Assembly: GCA_944472155.2 (NCBI GenBank)
Contig: OX235272.1
Span: forward strand, 10,648,354 to 10,712,353
Origin: Trichobilharzia szidati
Taxonomy: Eukaryota > Platyhelminthes > Trematoda > Strigeidida > Schistosomatidae
DNA length: 64,000 bases
Direction: 5' to 3'
Below are positions 45,690-57,199 of the stretch, piece after piece. A program made the position numbers and the translations under genes. Positions within the stretch are counted from its first letter, which is position 1; each line of letters starts with the position of its first letter. Below the pieces are notes generated by a model, which did not search any database, was not told where the DNA came from, and saw nothing but the letters and a program-made list of their open reading frames with translations.

Positions 45690-46855
45690 TACACACCTCT
45701 TTATCTCAACTTCATCGACTTTGAAAAGGCCTTCGACAGTGTCGATCAAGAGGTGCTTTGGCAACTACTTCGCTACTACGGGGTGCCACCGACAATTATA
45801 CATCTCATCCGGCAGTTGTACGACAATGCTGCATGCCAAGTAATCCACAATGGAAAACTCAAGGAATCCTTCGAGGAAGTGAAGACGGGAATAAGACAAG
45901 GCTGGCTGTCTGGCTGGCTGCCTATGATCTCCAATGATTTCCTTGGTTGCGGTAGACTGGAGTATGCTACAGGCAGTGGTGGGCAACGAGGAGACAGGCC
46001 TAAAATAGACCCACACAAAACCTTGGAGGATCTGGACTTCACTGATGACGTATATGTGTCTGATTTCCCACAAACTGGAAGATATGCAAGTGAAAAGCAA
46101 CAAGTTGGCAGAAGAAGAGGCATCAAAGATAGGACTTCAGGTGAACATAGAGAAAACAGAGGTGATGAAGATTCCTGGACAACAACAACAGACAACACTC
46201 AGCATACATGGGAGGAATCTGACAGAAACAACCTCTTTTACCTAGCTGGGAAGCATCGTTTCAAATACAGGTGGATGGAACTGACAAGGATATCAAAGCA
46301 ACGAGGATCGGGAAAGCAAGACAAGTCTTCAATACTCTCAAGTCTGTGTGGAGGTCAACAGCACTCAGCATTAAAAATAAGATCCGGATTTTCAACTCCA
46401 ATGTGAAGTCAGTGCTACTATACGGATCAGAGACTTGGCCAGCGCGTTATAAAGAGCACCTGAAACAAACTACAGACCTTCATTAACAACTGTCTTCGCT
46501 CAATACTCAAGATCAGATGGCTGGCCAGAAAAGATCAGCAACAGAGATCTATGGGAGCAAACCAATCAGGAACTGATTGTGAAACAAATCTGTAGGAAGA
46601 AGTGGAGGTGGATCGGCCGTACTCTGAGGAAACCATCAAGTGACATCACTAGACAAGCCCTCGAGTAGAACCTGAAAGGACAGCCGCAAGCTGGTCGTTC
46701 AAGGGTGACTTTGAGGAGGTCATGTGAAGAGGAGATGGAAACATGTGGGCAGACTTGGAGCCAGGTGAAGACTCTAGCAGAGAACCGGAAGCAGTGGAGA
46801 CGCGCGACTGAGGCCCTATGTTCCTCTAGGAATTAAAGGAAGTAATAATAACTAC
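45690..46855 (+). pseudogene. RTE-like LINE, 5'-truncated copy
   Basis: Plus-strand RT blocks: 'LNFIDFEKAFDSVDQEVLW', 'GVPPTIIHLIRQLYDNAACQ', LDFTDDV (FADD changed), 'LISHKLEDMQVKSNKLAEE', then 'IRIFNSNVKSVLLYGSETW'. Several frameshifts. 3' end 'tcctctaggaattaaagg' with AAT-rich tail. Close to the 5209-6048 subfamily. Confidence 0.85.
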
Positions 46856-47129
46856 ACAGAGATACACAAAGAGCTATTGTCTAGAAAGAAATAAAAGGTG
46901 GTGCCTGTACCAAAATCAATATCAGTTTCTAGATCAGGCATCAAAGAAAGTAACGACCCCTGTGCTTCATTAGGAACTCAAGGAAATAATTTTTAAAAAA
47001 TAATGATACCCATTAGTCACTTTTCTAGAGAGTAGAAATCCTGAAGTTCTCTAATAAAAAGTTACGACAGCTGGATTTCACCAATTTAGGCGTGAAAACA
47101 GATTCGTGTGATAACTGAATACTGAGAAT
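46856..47129. other. No recognised feature
   Basis: Nothing supported. Confidence 0.45.
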
Positions 47130-47440
47130 TAGCAGAAGCTATTGTGGCGTGTGCTACTGTGATAAAATTTATCAGTAGTATATAAAGAGACGTTCATCGG
47201 CGTAAAACAACATCAAATAGCAGGGAAACAGATTTGATGTCAAAGAGAAAGCAAATGATTCAGAGTTGCGGAGATACATACATGGCAGAGACGTGAAAGA
47301 AACACAAAGAAACCCAGTGTGAAGGAAGACCAGAAGTAACAGGCACAACACGGAAGATTTGAATATAAGGTGTACAGGATTTCGTTACATATAGATACCA
47401 AATTTGCCTAATCTTTCGTCTTCTATCGTTACACTAAGAT
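47130..47440 (+). repeat. Dispersed repeat Z, copy 2
   Basis: Matches 25020-25300: 'tttatcagtagtatata', 'cgtaaaacaacatcaaat' type, 'aaacacaaagaaac', 'ctttcgtcttct'. Confidence 0.55.
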
Positions 47441-47449
47441 TCATAGACC

Positions 47450-47865
47450 AGTCTACTATGAGTAAAAGACATACTGCCTAATTTCGCCCCTTCCATGTGT
47501 ATCTACCAATTTAACTGCTCCTGTGGAGCCATTTAGTTACATAGGCGGTACAATTAGGCGTGTTTCTCGCCGGATTTCCGAACATCACCCTGCGTGGTTG
47601 GTTAAGTAAAGGACAAACAAAATCTATTCGCAGCGCTATTCTGTCTCATCTTGTGGAGACAGACCACAAGATTGACGTTAATCATGCTTTCAGGGTCATT
47701 TACAGCATACCTACGAATCTCACTTTTGCCTTAAGAGTTCAACTACTAAATGTTGCTGAGGCTGTGGGGATCCACATTAAGAAGCCTGCTTTATGCATCC
47801 AAAAGAAGTTAGTTCAGTCATTATCATTATCTTGGCCATCTAGGTTTGAATAATCCGGAATTTTT
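47450..47865 (+). pseudogene. Penelope-like GIY-YIG C-terminal end
   Basis: Split frames: YQFNCSCGA (first strand), then YIGGTIRRVSRRISEHHPAW with frame changes, then one open run SIRSAILSHLVETDHKIDVN ... PALCIQKKLVQSLSLSWP. These correspond to the GIY-YIG endonuclease and the conserved C-terminal tail of PLEs. Confidence 0.75.
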
Positions 47866-48412
47866 GTGGAATTTCCCTAATTTCAGTTGATATTCTTTTC
47901 GCCACCATATCTTTATTATTATTATAATTTAAGTATCTTTAATGAACTGTAATTCCATTGTGATCTTACTTTGCAAATCGATATTATTTAAAAAACACTT
48001 ATATTGTTATTAACTACTAATCTAGAATATTCTATGTATAAAGACATAAATATATAATTGTAGAGCCAGAAGAGGAATTTATTGAAAGGAATATTCTTTG
48101 CTCGATTAGTTTGTGTTTTATAGATGTCTGAGTGAATATTTTTACTATATGATAATTTTGTTAACTCAAGATTCTAGATTCGATATATAATGCAGTTATA
48201 GATGTGATTGTACCTGAAAATTCTCAAACTAGGACGAAACACCTATCTATATATTTCCATTACTGGTGTTGACTTGGTGACTGGAATTTTCCCTTGAGAC
48301 CAGTTAAATTCTTAGGAAATTCCATACTGAATGACGATAGCAATAATAGTAATAATGTTAAACTTCATACACACATCACATTCATTTGGAGAGACTTGAA
48401 ATTTGGTTCCCT
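47866..48412. other. Mostly unclassified; B remnant
   Basis: AT-rich, with a short B ribozyme relic at 48205-48250 ('tcaaactaggacgaaacacc'). Confidence 0.45.
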
Positions 48413-48640
48413 CACTTCACTTCACTTCACTTTCTCCCCTCTCACCCTCCGCCCCCCCTCCACACACAGACTGAATGATCCCTTTGATAAATGACTTTTC
48501 CAGACATGACTATACACACCCACCACGTTCAAACAGAAAGGCATACCAGTGTGCGAATTGATACATTCACCTGTGAGAGACACACGCTCACATACACTTA
48601 CACACACATACACATACACATAGAAATACATACAAACAGT
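48413..48640. repeat. Simple-sequence tracts
   Basis: (ttcac)n at 48413-48432 and a (cacata)-like stretch at about 48590-48640. Frames across them are artefacts. Confidence 0.7.
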
Positions 48641-48829
48641 ACATGAAAACAAAAGTATTCAAGGATAAAAATAGTGTACTACACAAACCTAAAAGTAATG
48701 AAGTGAACGTTGTATTGATCGAAGGAAATACTGATCGATTTTGGTGTTGCTTCTTCTTTAAACAAAACAGTAGTGTGAAACATTTTTTTAAAATGTACAA
48801 CTACTGTTATTAGAAGGTTGGTGGGAGTA

Positions 48830-48905
48830 ATCAGCAGGATTCCCTACCTGCGACTAGGTTTCGTGCTTGTCGACGGCAGTCACCAGTCAGCGAGGCGTAT
48901 CTACA
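48830..48905 (-). mobile_element. Family C ribozyme fragment
   Basis: Minus strand keeps GCACGAAACCTAG and TACGCCTCGCTGACTGGTGA; the core is disrupted like the copy at 14945. Confidence 0.5.
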
Positions 48906-48974
48906 TTTTTTTTTTAGAGGAAACTCATATCTCTCCCCACCCCTGGAGATTCTGAGTAAGTCATTGATTGACTG

Positions 48975-49160
48975 ACTGAGTGATTTCAACATGGAACTTT
49001 GCAAAGAAGTACACTAACAGTTCTAGTTGTCACACTCACAATGGAGCTCACAAAGAGAGATAAAATAAGAAAAAGAGATTTAAACTAGCGATAATAAACA
49101 GAAGTGTGACGTAAAAAGAATAGTATCATGGAAGAACAATAGAGTTTTAGTGAATGTGAC
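48975..49160 (+). repeat. Dispersed repeat Z, fragment
   Basis: Blocks 'tttcaacat', 'gaagtacac' and 'gagttttagt' match 24830-24995. Confidence 0.4.
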
Positions 49161-49164
49161 AAAT

Positions 49165-50100
49165 CACAAGGAGTGAATGCTTCTGCGCCATCCATTGAGA
49201 ACGATTTTGAGCCATATTTTGTTACGTATGCCGACGATCTAACTATTTCAGTGTCTGTTAACTCACAGCTAGACTGCACTAAGATGAACAGCTTTCTATC
49301 AGGAATTAGCAAATGGTCTTCTTCTAACGACCTTAAACTAAATCCTTCCAAATGTCAGACTGTTAATTTCAGTTTCCGATGTGTAAAAGAAAGTTAAATG
49401 AAGCTGTTGGTTCCTATGACCGTTGCAAAATTGATGATAGTGAGGATATAGAAATCAAGTCCGACGTTAAGTATCTTGGATTAATTCTTTCTACTGACCT
49501 ATCCTGGTCTTCTGATGTCTTAGCGATTTCTACTAAAATATTCCGTCTGACATTTTACATTAAGAAGTTAAGGCACTCAGGCATAACTCAACCAAGCCTC
49601 CTCTTACAGTTTGTCAACTGGTGAATCTTACCTATTCTTCTTTATTGTTTATCCTTATTCTTTCCTGGATTGCTTAAAAAGAAGACTATATCATACTTTG
49701 TAGAACTGTGAAGACTGTCAGTAGGGCGAGCGGTATCCCATTGGGCCATATCGTTGACATTGTCACTGATAGGCACTTGATATCATGCAACAAATTTGCT
49801 AAACGGATTTTGTCAGACTGTGAGCACCAACTTTACCCGCAGCTCCAAACTTGTGTTGCCTCAGGTAAAACAAGAAGTCTTTTCAGAAGACTTTATGCAC
49901 ACACGTCTAAGTATACAAATTCCACTATACCACATTTCGCGCACGTACTTTATGTGATGAAAATAGTGTCAGGCATGAACCAACTAACCTTCTTTGCACC
50001 CCTAAATAAACCACTTCCTCCACCCTTACAACATCAACCTTTATTGTCATTGTATTTCTTATATTTATAATCCTCTCAACTTTTTGTTTTTATTTGTTTA
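49165..50100 (+). pseudogene. CR1-like non-LTR element, RT C-terminal half
   Basis: Frames in order: YADDLTISVSV (RT catalytic loop, 49228), LNPSKCQTVNF, SDVKYLGLILSTDLSWSSDV, IKKLRHSGITQPSLLLQFVN, and after a frameshift VKTVSRASGIPLGHIVD, FAKRILSDCEHQLYPQL. This order is typical of CR1/Jockey-type elements (SR1 type in schistosomes, by recall). At least three frameshifts or stops. Not RTE-like: it has YADD and a different C-terminus. Confidence 0.75.
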
Positions 50101-50471
50101 TTTTTTCATAAGTGTGAACATCATTTAAGTTCCTTAATAACTGTTAATTTTGTATTTCCTCTCACCACACTGTATCAGCAGGATATTAGATTCAATAATC
50201 TATAACATACTAAAATTTCCAAACTGAATCGACAAAACTGTTTGATACATTTGTTCCCCTTAATGAATTTAAACAAAGCAACAACTGCAGATTTAGCAGA
50301 ATAAAATGGTACCATATTTTATTTCGTCGCCTTCTCTTCAGCTGCTTACAGGGCAAAAACATTATTAAATGTATCTACAATAACAATTTAACATACTTAC
50401 ACAGAGTTCATTTTAAACAGAGATCAATCGATCAATATACACTTACACTAATAATATATACATATATATAT
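50101..50471. other. No recognised feature
   Basis: AT-rich; may include the CR1 3' UTR. (ta)n near 50452-50470. Confidence 0.45.
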
Positions 50472-50960
50472 GCAATATTGAACACAATTCCGAGCAATAA
50501 TAATCATACAAAATGAAAACTTTTCAGCATCTCGCATTAGGATGAAAAATATCCAGTTACCAGGGCAAAGAAAGACTGATAACTGCTTCTTTCTGAACGC
50601 ACAAATCAGGTTTTAGGCGCTTGATGGAAAAGGCTTGAGCAAACTTAAGGAGCATTGAACTCTTTGGCTTATTGATAATTTTGAATGACTTTTCCACGTC
50701 TACCTCATGACCCGTGTCAAGAAGATGCCTGGCGATGACACTGCCTAAAGCATTTATCAATAAGCAAAAGAGTTCAATGCTCCTTAAGTTTGCTCAAGCC
50801 TTTTCCATCAAGCGCCTAAAACCTGATTTGTGCGTTCAGAAAGAAGCAGTTATCAGTCTTTCTTTGCCCTGGTAACTGGATATTTTTCATCCTAATGCGA
50901 GATGCTGAAAAGTTTTCATTTTGTATGATTATTATTGCTCGGAATTGTGTTCAATATTGC
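50472..50960. mobile_element. Penelope-like 3' end as a near-perfect palindrome
   Basis: Arms 50472-50678 and 50754-50960 (207 bp each) are reverse complements; I found one mismatch. The 75-bp spacer continues the minus-strand coding frame: LGSVIARHLLDTGHEVDVEK, FKIINKPKSS, then LKPDLCVQKEAVISLSLPW in the arm. So a minus-strand PLE end carries a duplicated, inverted last 207 bp. Confidence 0.9.
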
Positions 50961-50999
50961 AAATAAAGGTTCAGTTAAATGACTATATATACACACACC

Positions 51000-51355
51000 A
51001 AATTTCGAATCCAAGACTCTCCGTGTACAAGGCAAGCTCGTAGACCATTCAGCCACTGGGACCGGACCGGATTTAGTGGCTCATGAATTCTAACTTCTGC
51101 CAATTTTTGATGCATTCTGTGATGCATGACCATCAAACCATGTCATCGGCTAGAATTTGTCCTCCCTTCCAACAGAATGAATATGGGTTGGTAGTCGCAC
51201 TAAAAATCACGAATTGGTAGAAGTTAGAATTCACGTGCTGTTGAGTTGGGTCCCAGTGACTGAATGGTCTACGAGCTTGCCTTGTAACCGGAAGGTCATG
51301 GGTTCGAACCCTGGTGACGGTAGGTGCTTACTGCCGATGATTCCTAAATTATCAT
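51000..51355. mobile_element. Family B inverted pair
   Basis: Minus fragment 51000-51180 (tRNA-like head, no ribozyme) joined to plus fragment 51185-51355 with GGGTTCGAACCC and a ribozyme truncated just after CCGATGA. Confidence 0.6.
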
Positions 51356-51410
51356 AACTATTGCACTGAGTTATTAACCAGAAAATTAGAATGTCACGAA
51401 AAGAACAAAG

Positions 51411-51443
51411 TCAACCTTACATATATATATATATATATGTATA
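51411..51443. repeat. (AT)n microsatellite
   Basis: An AT run of about 25 bases, slightly imperfect at its ends. Confidence 0.85.
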
Positions 51444-51444
51444 T

Positions 51445-52489
51445 AGACTGCAGTTACACTCAATGTACCAGTAAACTGACAGGGTTGGAGGTGGGGTCAG
51501 TACTAACAACGACTGTTGGAAAATGACCTTGTTGCACCATTCAACATACACTATCGATCTTATTTGTTTGTTTGTTTTTCAACTTAAATAAACAGGAGTG
51601 TGTGTGTGCGTGTGTATGAATGATATTCACAGACAAACAGAGGAATAAAGAACACAAAACATGAAATTGCTCTCAATGAAAGATTTTTATTGTCCCACAG
51701 GAATCTGCAGAAAAAAACTAGATTAAACCTCCATCCGAACCCCCCGTCCCCTTCGCCGTTGCCGCTGCCACCGAAACACACCCATGTACAGACATATTGA
51801 TACATTTAGACAACACAAAAAGATAAATATAAACATTTCAGAACAGTGTACCGATTACTTTTTGTGATTATTATCATCGTTATTAATATGATGGAAAGAT
51901 TGATAGATGTATGGTGGACAAGTTGGCGATTGTGGTGATGAAGTTAACCGACACATTGTTGTTGTCTTTAGAAGACAAGCAAACAAACAAACTAACTAAC
52001 AAACATTCATCTGTCCATCCATCCATCTACCCACGCGCAAGTGCACAGCCTCCTTCAAACGCACAGCGCATATCATATTTCTATCATGTGAAATGTTTCT
52101 ATTTGTCTTTGACTTTCTTTTGTTTCTTTTACCTCATTATTCAGTGTTTATTCCCTGACGTGTTGATAGTGTCACAAAGATGAAGAGTTGTGCGGAGGTG
52201 GGTGTGGGGCGGGGCGGGGCGTCAGGAATCAGTGAGGATAGGGCTGTTGACTAGTCATCATCGCAAGTCAAAGAAGAAGAAGAAGCATGGAGATATTATA
52301 AAGTAAACGAGAAAGGCGATTCGATTACTTTGCATAAATAAAGCCTAGTCATATGTAGAATAAACTGATTCACTTAGGCAGGCTATATGTCTCTCTCTCC
52401 CTCTAGATACCTTACATAAACAGGCTATTTGAAGAAAGTGAATTGCTTGGATAACTTTCTGTTTTATATGGTAGACTATCAATTTTTTT
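51445..52489. other. No gene; simple sequence and a G-rich tract
   Basis: TG tract near 51598-51622, (aaac)/(taac) tract near 51978-52003, (catc)n near 52013, and a G-run cluster at 52197-52220. Small frames lack domains. Confidence 0.5.
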
Positions 52490-52712
52490 TCCTTCACGTT
52501 ACCCAGTGGAACGTAGGGCTTCAAGCTAGTAGCTTGAAGTTTCTGTAGCAGTGTTTAATTTTACAGGATGGGGTTGCTAGCCTCATGCCCAACCTCTCCT
52601 CTTTACCAGCATTGTTTCTGGCTCAGCGAAGTAAGGGAGTGCGTCTGCCGGGGATCGAACCCCGGACCATGTGCATGGTCGGCAAGCGTCCTAACCGCTA
52701 TGCCACTGACGC
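52490..52712 (-). mobile_element. Family D SINE, well preserved
   Basis: Minus copy: 3' T-run on the plus strand, 'ccttcacgttacccagtgg', body, B-box RC GGGGATCGAACCCCGG, stem 'ccatgtgcatggtcggc' and A-box RC 'ccgctatgccactgacgc'. Its tRNA-like head is the cleanest in the window. Confidence 0.8.
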
Positions 52713-52829
52713 ACCGACTACGGGGTGCACTTATTGTGTATGTGTGTGTGTGCGTCTGTTAGTGTGTGGACTGATGACACTTCCCAATCACTCAAATTCA
52801 TATCAATACACTGGCCACATTAAGTAATT

Positions 52830-53460
52830 TAGTGGATGGTGGCTAGCGGTGGAGTCGAGGACAACGCGAACTTCGTCCCATTTTACGGGGATTCATCAAC
52901 CAGTGGGTGAACCTGCATTCCCCAGTGAGTGATGGTGTTCCCACTGAGGCTCGAACTCGGTATTCATGGTTTTAAACGTCAAAGTGTCATCCAGTAGGCC
53001 ACTTGGGTCATGAGAACCACCTCTTGTGCAATGGTTATCAGTTACTCTTTAATTCAATTCGAACTTTTCCATTGATTGATTGGACCGAAGTGTTTGGCCT
53101 TTGTTGACGTTTCAGCTCTCTTCATCCAACTGGTCTAGTGGATAAGATTTCGGCGCCTTAAACTAGGGGTACTAGGTTTGAGGCTCAGTGGGAACACCAT
53201 AACTCACTGGGGTAATGCAGGTACATCAAACTGGAAAAGAGTCACAAATAGGATGAAATGCTCATTGTCCTGGATTCCACAACTGCTGGTTACCACCCGC
53301 GAAATTACTTCAAGTTAAATCCTCAAACATCGCCAGAGCATCTACATAAGGAGAGAGCCGACATGTCAACAACAGAGGCCAAACACTTCGGTCATATCAC
53401 TCAACGCCAAAGTCCAAATTGAATTAAATAACAATTGACATAAGTTACAAACTATTAACG
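52830..53460. mobile_element. Family A inverted pair (large palindrome)
   Basis: Minus unit 52830-53115 and plus unit 53120-53460. The 'taattcaattcgaac' to 'gaccgaagtgtttggcc' part at 53050-53095 is inverted at about 53375-53425. Both ribozymes are decayed: minus core TTGATGA; plus core CTGGAAA. Confidence 0.7.
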
Positions 53461-53579
53461 GTGACATGTAAATGAGTAGTAATTTGTGGCATCTTCATTA
53501 TTTTACTTAAGAATCTTTATACGGAGTAAATATTCTGTCAAGAAGCACACTGTGAATTAAGTACTGTATTTAAATGTTT

Positions 53580-53822
53580 CGTGCATCAGTGGCTCGGCGG
53601 TAGAATGCTCACCAACCATGCCTCACATGGTTTGGGTTCGATCCCCGGCCACAGACGCACCTATCTACCTCGCTAAGCCAGTAATAAGACTGGTAAAGAG
53701 GGAAGGTTGGGTATGAGGCTAGCAACTCCATGCCATAAAAATAAATACGGTTGCTAGTGAAACTCCAAAGTTCTAGCTTGAAGGCGCCCTATTTTCCACT
53801 AGGAACGTAGAGGAACAAAAAA
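53580..53822 (+). mobile_element. Family D SINE
   Basis: Head 'gtggctcggcggtagaatgc', B-box GGTTCGATCCCCGG, body and 'gaacgtagaggaacaaaaaa' end. Confidence 0.75.
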
Positions 53823-53824
53823 TT

Positions 53825-54175
53825 CTTTTTGCGAGTTTGACCACAGATTGATATCACTCAGAGAACCATTAAAAACAAGCAGGGAGTACTGGACAGCCGT
53901 CTCAGCAGTACGCACCCATCATCATCAGGATTCGAACCAACGACCTTCCGGTTACAAGGTAAGCTAGATCGTATACCATTCAGCCACTGGGACCCAATTC
54001 ACTGGCCAGCCCATTAATTCTAATTCCTACCAATTCGTGATGCATTTAGCGTGACCGGCAACAACCAATGTCATCGGTGGGAAATCCATCCTCACACTTG
54101 ACTGGTTGGACCTCACTGGTCACGACTTCCCACTAGAACTTCAGTAAACGCTGTCTTGTAGCAAGTCACTTGAAA
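53825..54175 (-). mobile_element. Family B repeat lacking the ribozyme core
   Basis: Minus copy. The sequence jumps from 'actggacagccgtc' to 'tcagcagtacgc', so stem II, GAAA and much of the core are deleted. Confidence 0.65.
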
Positions 54176-54429
54176 AAAAGAACAGAGTTCAAAAACTTTG
54201 CATAGAAACAAATTCTAATTAGAAAGAGTAAATCAATACAATAGGTTACGTAACAGTAAAATTTCTGTAGGTAGAACAAACGATATCCTTTTTAAACCAG
54301 TGTAGAAGTCAGTAAGTTACTTTTAAAACCTACAATCTATTCTGTCTCTTAGAAAGATGTTTTCATTAAATTACCATGAAATGAGGAAATAAATAGTAAG
54401 GTTTTAAGACAGAGTCTCATCTCAGTCCA

Positions 54430-54830
54430 GCCATGCTTACAATTATTGAAAAAGTCAGAAATAGGCCTCACTACAAATCTCAAAAGTACACAAGTGATTA
54501 TGTTACATCCTACACTATGTACCAATTTACATGTGTGTGGGTCACACATACATATAAGGAAGAGTAATCGTGCTTTGCATGTCACAGTGGAGGAGCTTAT
54601 TCCTAGATACTTGGAAAAACAGTTGAACTTTGAAAAATCAACAGACACAGGTGGAATACTACCAACTTCGTCTATGACGAAGACGCTTAACTGATTTAAA
54701 CCACGAGATTGATGTAATAAATAGATTTTTTTGTGGGTTTTTTGTAAAGACATTCAGGCGTCCTTATTGCAATACGCTGAGTAAAAGAGCAATTTATTAT
54801 TACGCTTAACCCACCTACCTTGGTAATCCT
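54430..54830 (+). pseudogene. Penelope-like GIY-YIG fragment
   Basis: Plus frame: KKSEIGLTTNLKSTQVIMLH, then CGSHIHIRKSNRALHVTVEE, IPRYLEKQLNFEKST. The 'CGSHIHIRKSNRALHV' part corresponds to the YIG-R-T region of PLE endonucleases. The opposite-strand 134-codon frame is its shadow. Confidence 0.6.
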
Positions 54831-55145
54831 TATCTGATTACATAATCAAACGTTGTGCTAATTATTCTTAAATCCTTTTTGTCACTTTGTGTACTTTAAT
54901 TGGCCTTTGTTTATCATATAAATTGACTTGATAAGTAAGTGTGTGCGGGATCAGATTGTTGTTCAAAATTTATTAAGAAATATAATGTTCATCTTCTAAT
55001 AACACTATCCAAATATAGGAGAATGGGTGACATAATCACAATTGTTTCTACTCAAAAAATATTTAAACTCTGTTCCTTTTTTTCAAGATTATTTGTGTAA
55101 TTAGTCGATGAACAGTCTATCCTGTTAAATCTTAATAATTTTTCT
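54831..55145. other. No recognised feature
   Basis: AT-rich; nothing supported. Confidence 0.45.
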
Positions 55146-55149
55146 CAAG

Positions 55150-55440
55150 TATTGGTTTTTGTAGGAATTTTGTTCGATTGGTTGGAGGATTTCATCATGA
55201 GCTGACATCAGATAGAGAACCGTTGGAAGACCAACTGGAAGTACTAGACAGCTGTTACGTCCTAGTTTTGGACTCTTCATCAGTACGCGCCTGCCGGGGC
55301 TCGAACTCAGGACCTTCTGGTTACGAGGCGAGTTCGGATCCCAGTGGCTTTATGGTCTACAAGCTGGCTTGCCTTGTAACCAGGAGGTCGTGGGTTAGAA
55401 CCTCGGTGGGTGCATACTGCTGAAGAGCCTTAATAATTTA
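55150..55440. mobile_element. Family B inverted pair
   Basis: Minus part to about 55329, plus part from 55330, joined within the tRNA-like segment. The minus ribozyme has an extended core and GTAA for GAAA; the plus ribozyme is cut off after CTGAAGAG. Confidence 0.65.
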
Positions 55441-55767
55441 ATAGAGGACATCATTCAAGACAGCTATGTGCCTAAACAGTTACTCCATGTCACTGAGAAA
55501 AAAGTATGTTGAAACCCCTTTCGGGGTATATTTACGTTTTCAGATTGTAACCATGGTGATAAGAAACTGTCAAAATAATAAAGAATGAACTCATAGTATC
55601 AGATTCTTGCTTTGTTTAAAAAATACTCACGAGAGAAATTGTATGAATAACACTCAAAACATTAAAAACTGAGCTGCAAATCGTCACTACTATTTCAAAG
55701 AACTTAACTTGTTCAGACAGACTTTTAGAGGTGTACATGTTTCACCGCCCAAGCTCTCCCTCCTTTG
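55441..55767. other. No recognised feature
   Basis: AT-rich; nothing supported. Confidence 0.45.
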
Positions 55768-56235
55768 AGGGGGGATTTTTTTATTTTCATTCTTTTACGT
55801 TCCTATTTAGAATGCTCGCCGACCACGCATGTGGTTCGCCGTTCGTTCCCCGGCCGACGCACTCATTCACCTCGCTAAGCCGTTAATAAGGCTCGTAAAC
55901 AGGGAAGGTTGAGCATGAGGCTAGCAACCTTGTAACAGAAAACACTACCTGCTAAAGAAACTTCAAGCCTCTAGCTTGAAGGTGCCATATGTTCCACTGG
56001 GAACGTAAAGAAATAAAAAAGGTTCCTAGTGGAACATAGAGTGTCAAGCTGGAGCTTTGAAATTTGTGTAGCAGTGGTTTTATTTTTACGAGGAGGGGTT
56101 AGTAATCTCACGCCCAACCATCCCTCTTCACCGGCTTAGTGAGATTTAGGAGTGCCTCAGCCAGGAATCGAACCCCAGATCACTTGAAGAGTAGTTGGCG
56201 AGGACTCTACTGATGAACTGCTGGCGCAACTTTTA
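55768..56235. mobile_element. Family D SINE cluster in inverted arrangement
   Basis: A short minus D 3' end (55768-55805), a plus D (55806-56014; B-box 'gttcgttccccgg') and a minus D (56015-56235; B-box RC 'gaatcgaaccccag'). The plus and minus copies meet at their A-rich ends. Confidence 0.65.
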
Positions 56236-56359
56236 GGTGGATAACAGCTCAAATTTATTTTTAACAAAAAGACGAACATACTAAAAATGAAAATGAATAC
56301 CAGACAGCGGGGTGTTTAAAACTTGAGCTACCAAAAAGACCTCCATCATGGCAGATTGC

Positions 56360-57195
56360 AAATAATTCCTCTTGTTCACAGTTTGTTTTAATCTATTAAA
56401 ATATGACCTTGAATGGTGTTTTCTACTCTCGCGAGTATTTAAAATGTCCGCTGTCGTCTGCTGATTTGGAAGTACCTACTAAACTTGAGAAGATACTAAC
56501 TCGTGGATGGCATTATATCTCTATACATGTAGTAACTGTAACGGAGAAAAAATGTTTGAAAAATCATTCCTTGAAAGTCTAATCACAATATTTATATTTC
56601 TTCGGATCTTTCAGCTAACTTTGTAATTACTCTTCGCCTTTCTTCTAGACTGTATATCATGTTTTCTGACGTTTGCATGCCACATGTGTTGATTTGGTCG
56701 TTATCACTTGTCTTTGTCCCTTGTTTTGAACCTCCAATTTTGATGTTTCTCTTTGTGGTTGTGCGACTTATTGATACTGTGTTGGTTTACAGAGTGATTT
56801 CGTTTTAATGAGTCCAGGTCATTCTGACCTGGGACTGTTAGGGGTATTCTTAAGGGGAATATTCTACCTGATACTAAATGCTCGTTTTGAACCTAGACTG
56901 GACTGTATAGCCTAACAGTTATGTTTAGGAAATTTTGAGTTTTTAAAATGTAATTATTCTTATTGTTGCTGAATAGAACGTCAAAATTATTCAAGAAAAA
57001 TCGTCTTTCTCCTGTCTTTGGAGAGTTTTGTGACTACATGTTTCTCAAGGAAGTGTTTTACCAGCTTTACAGTAGAATGAAGAGATCGATTTCCTGCATT
57101 CAGACCATAACAAGTCGGTTTGGGTCGCTGTATCAACTGTCCCTGAGATTTGGTTGCACAAACTGTCACTTACTGAGAAATAAAACCAATCACCT
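56360..57195 (+). repeat. Dispersed repeat X, longest copy
   Basis: Shares 56380-56500 with 36640-36760 and 56990-57130 with 170-300, so the two outer matches are parts of one family. No coding frame is recognised. Could be an LTR or an uncharacterised element. Confidence 0.6.
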
Positions 57196-57199
57196 ACAG

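Noticed and set aside
54349..54753. 134-codon minus-strand frame with cysteines
   Set aside because: Opposite strand of the PLE GIY-YIG fragment at 54430-54830, which gives recognisable motifs on the plus strand.
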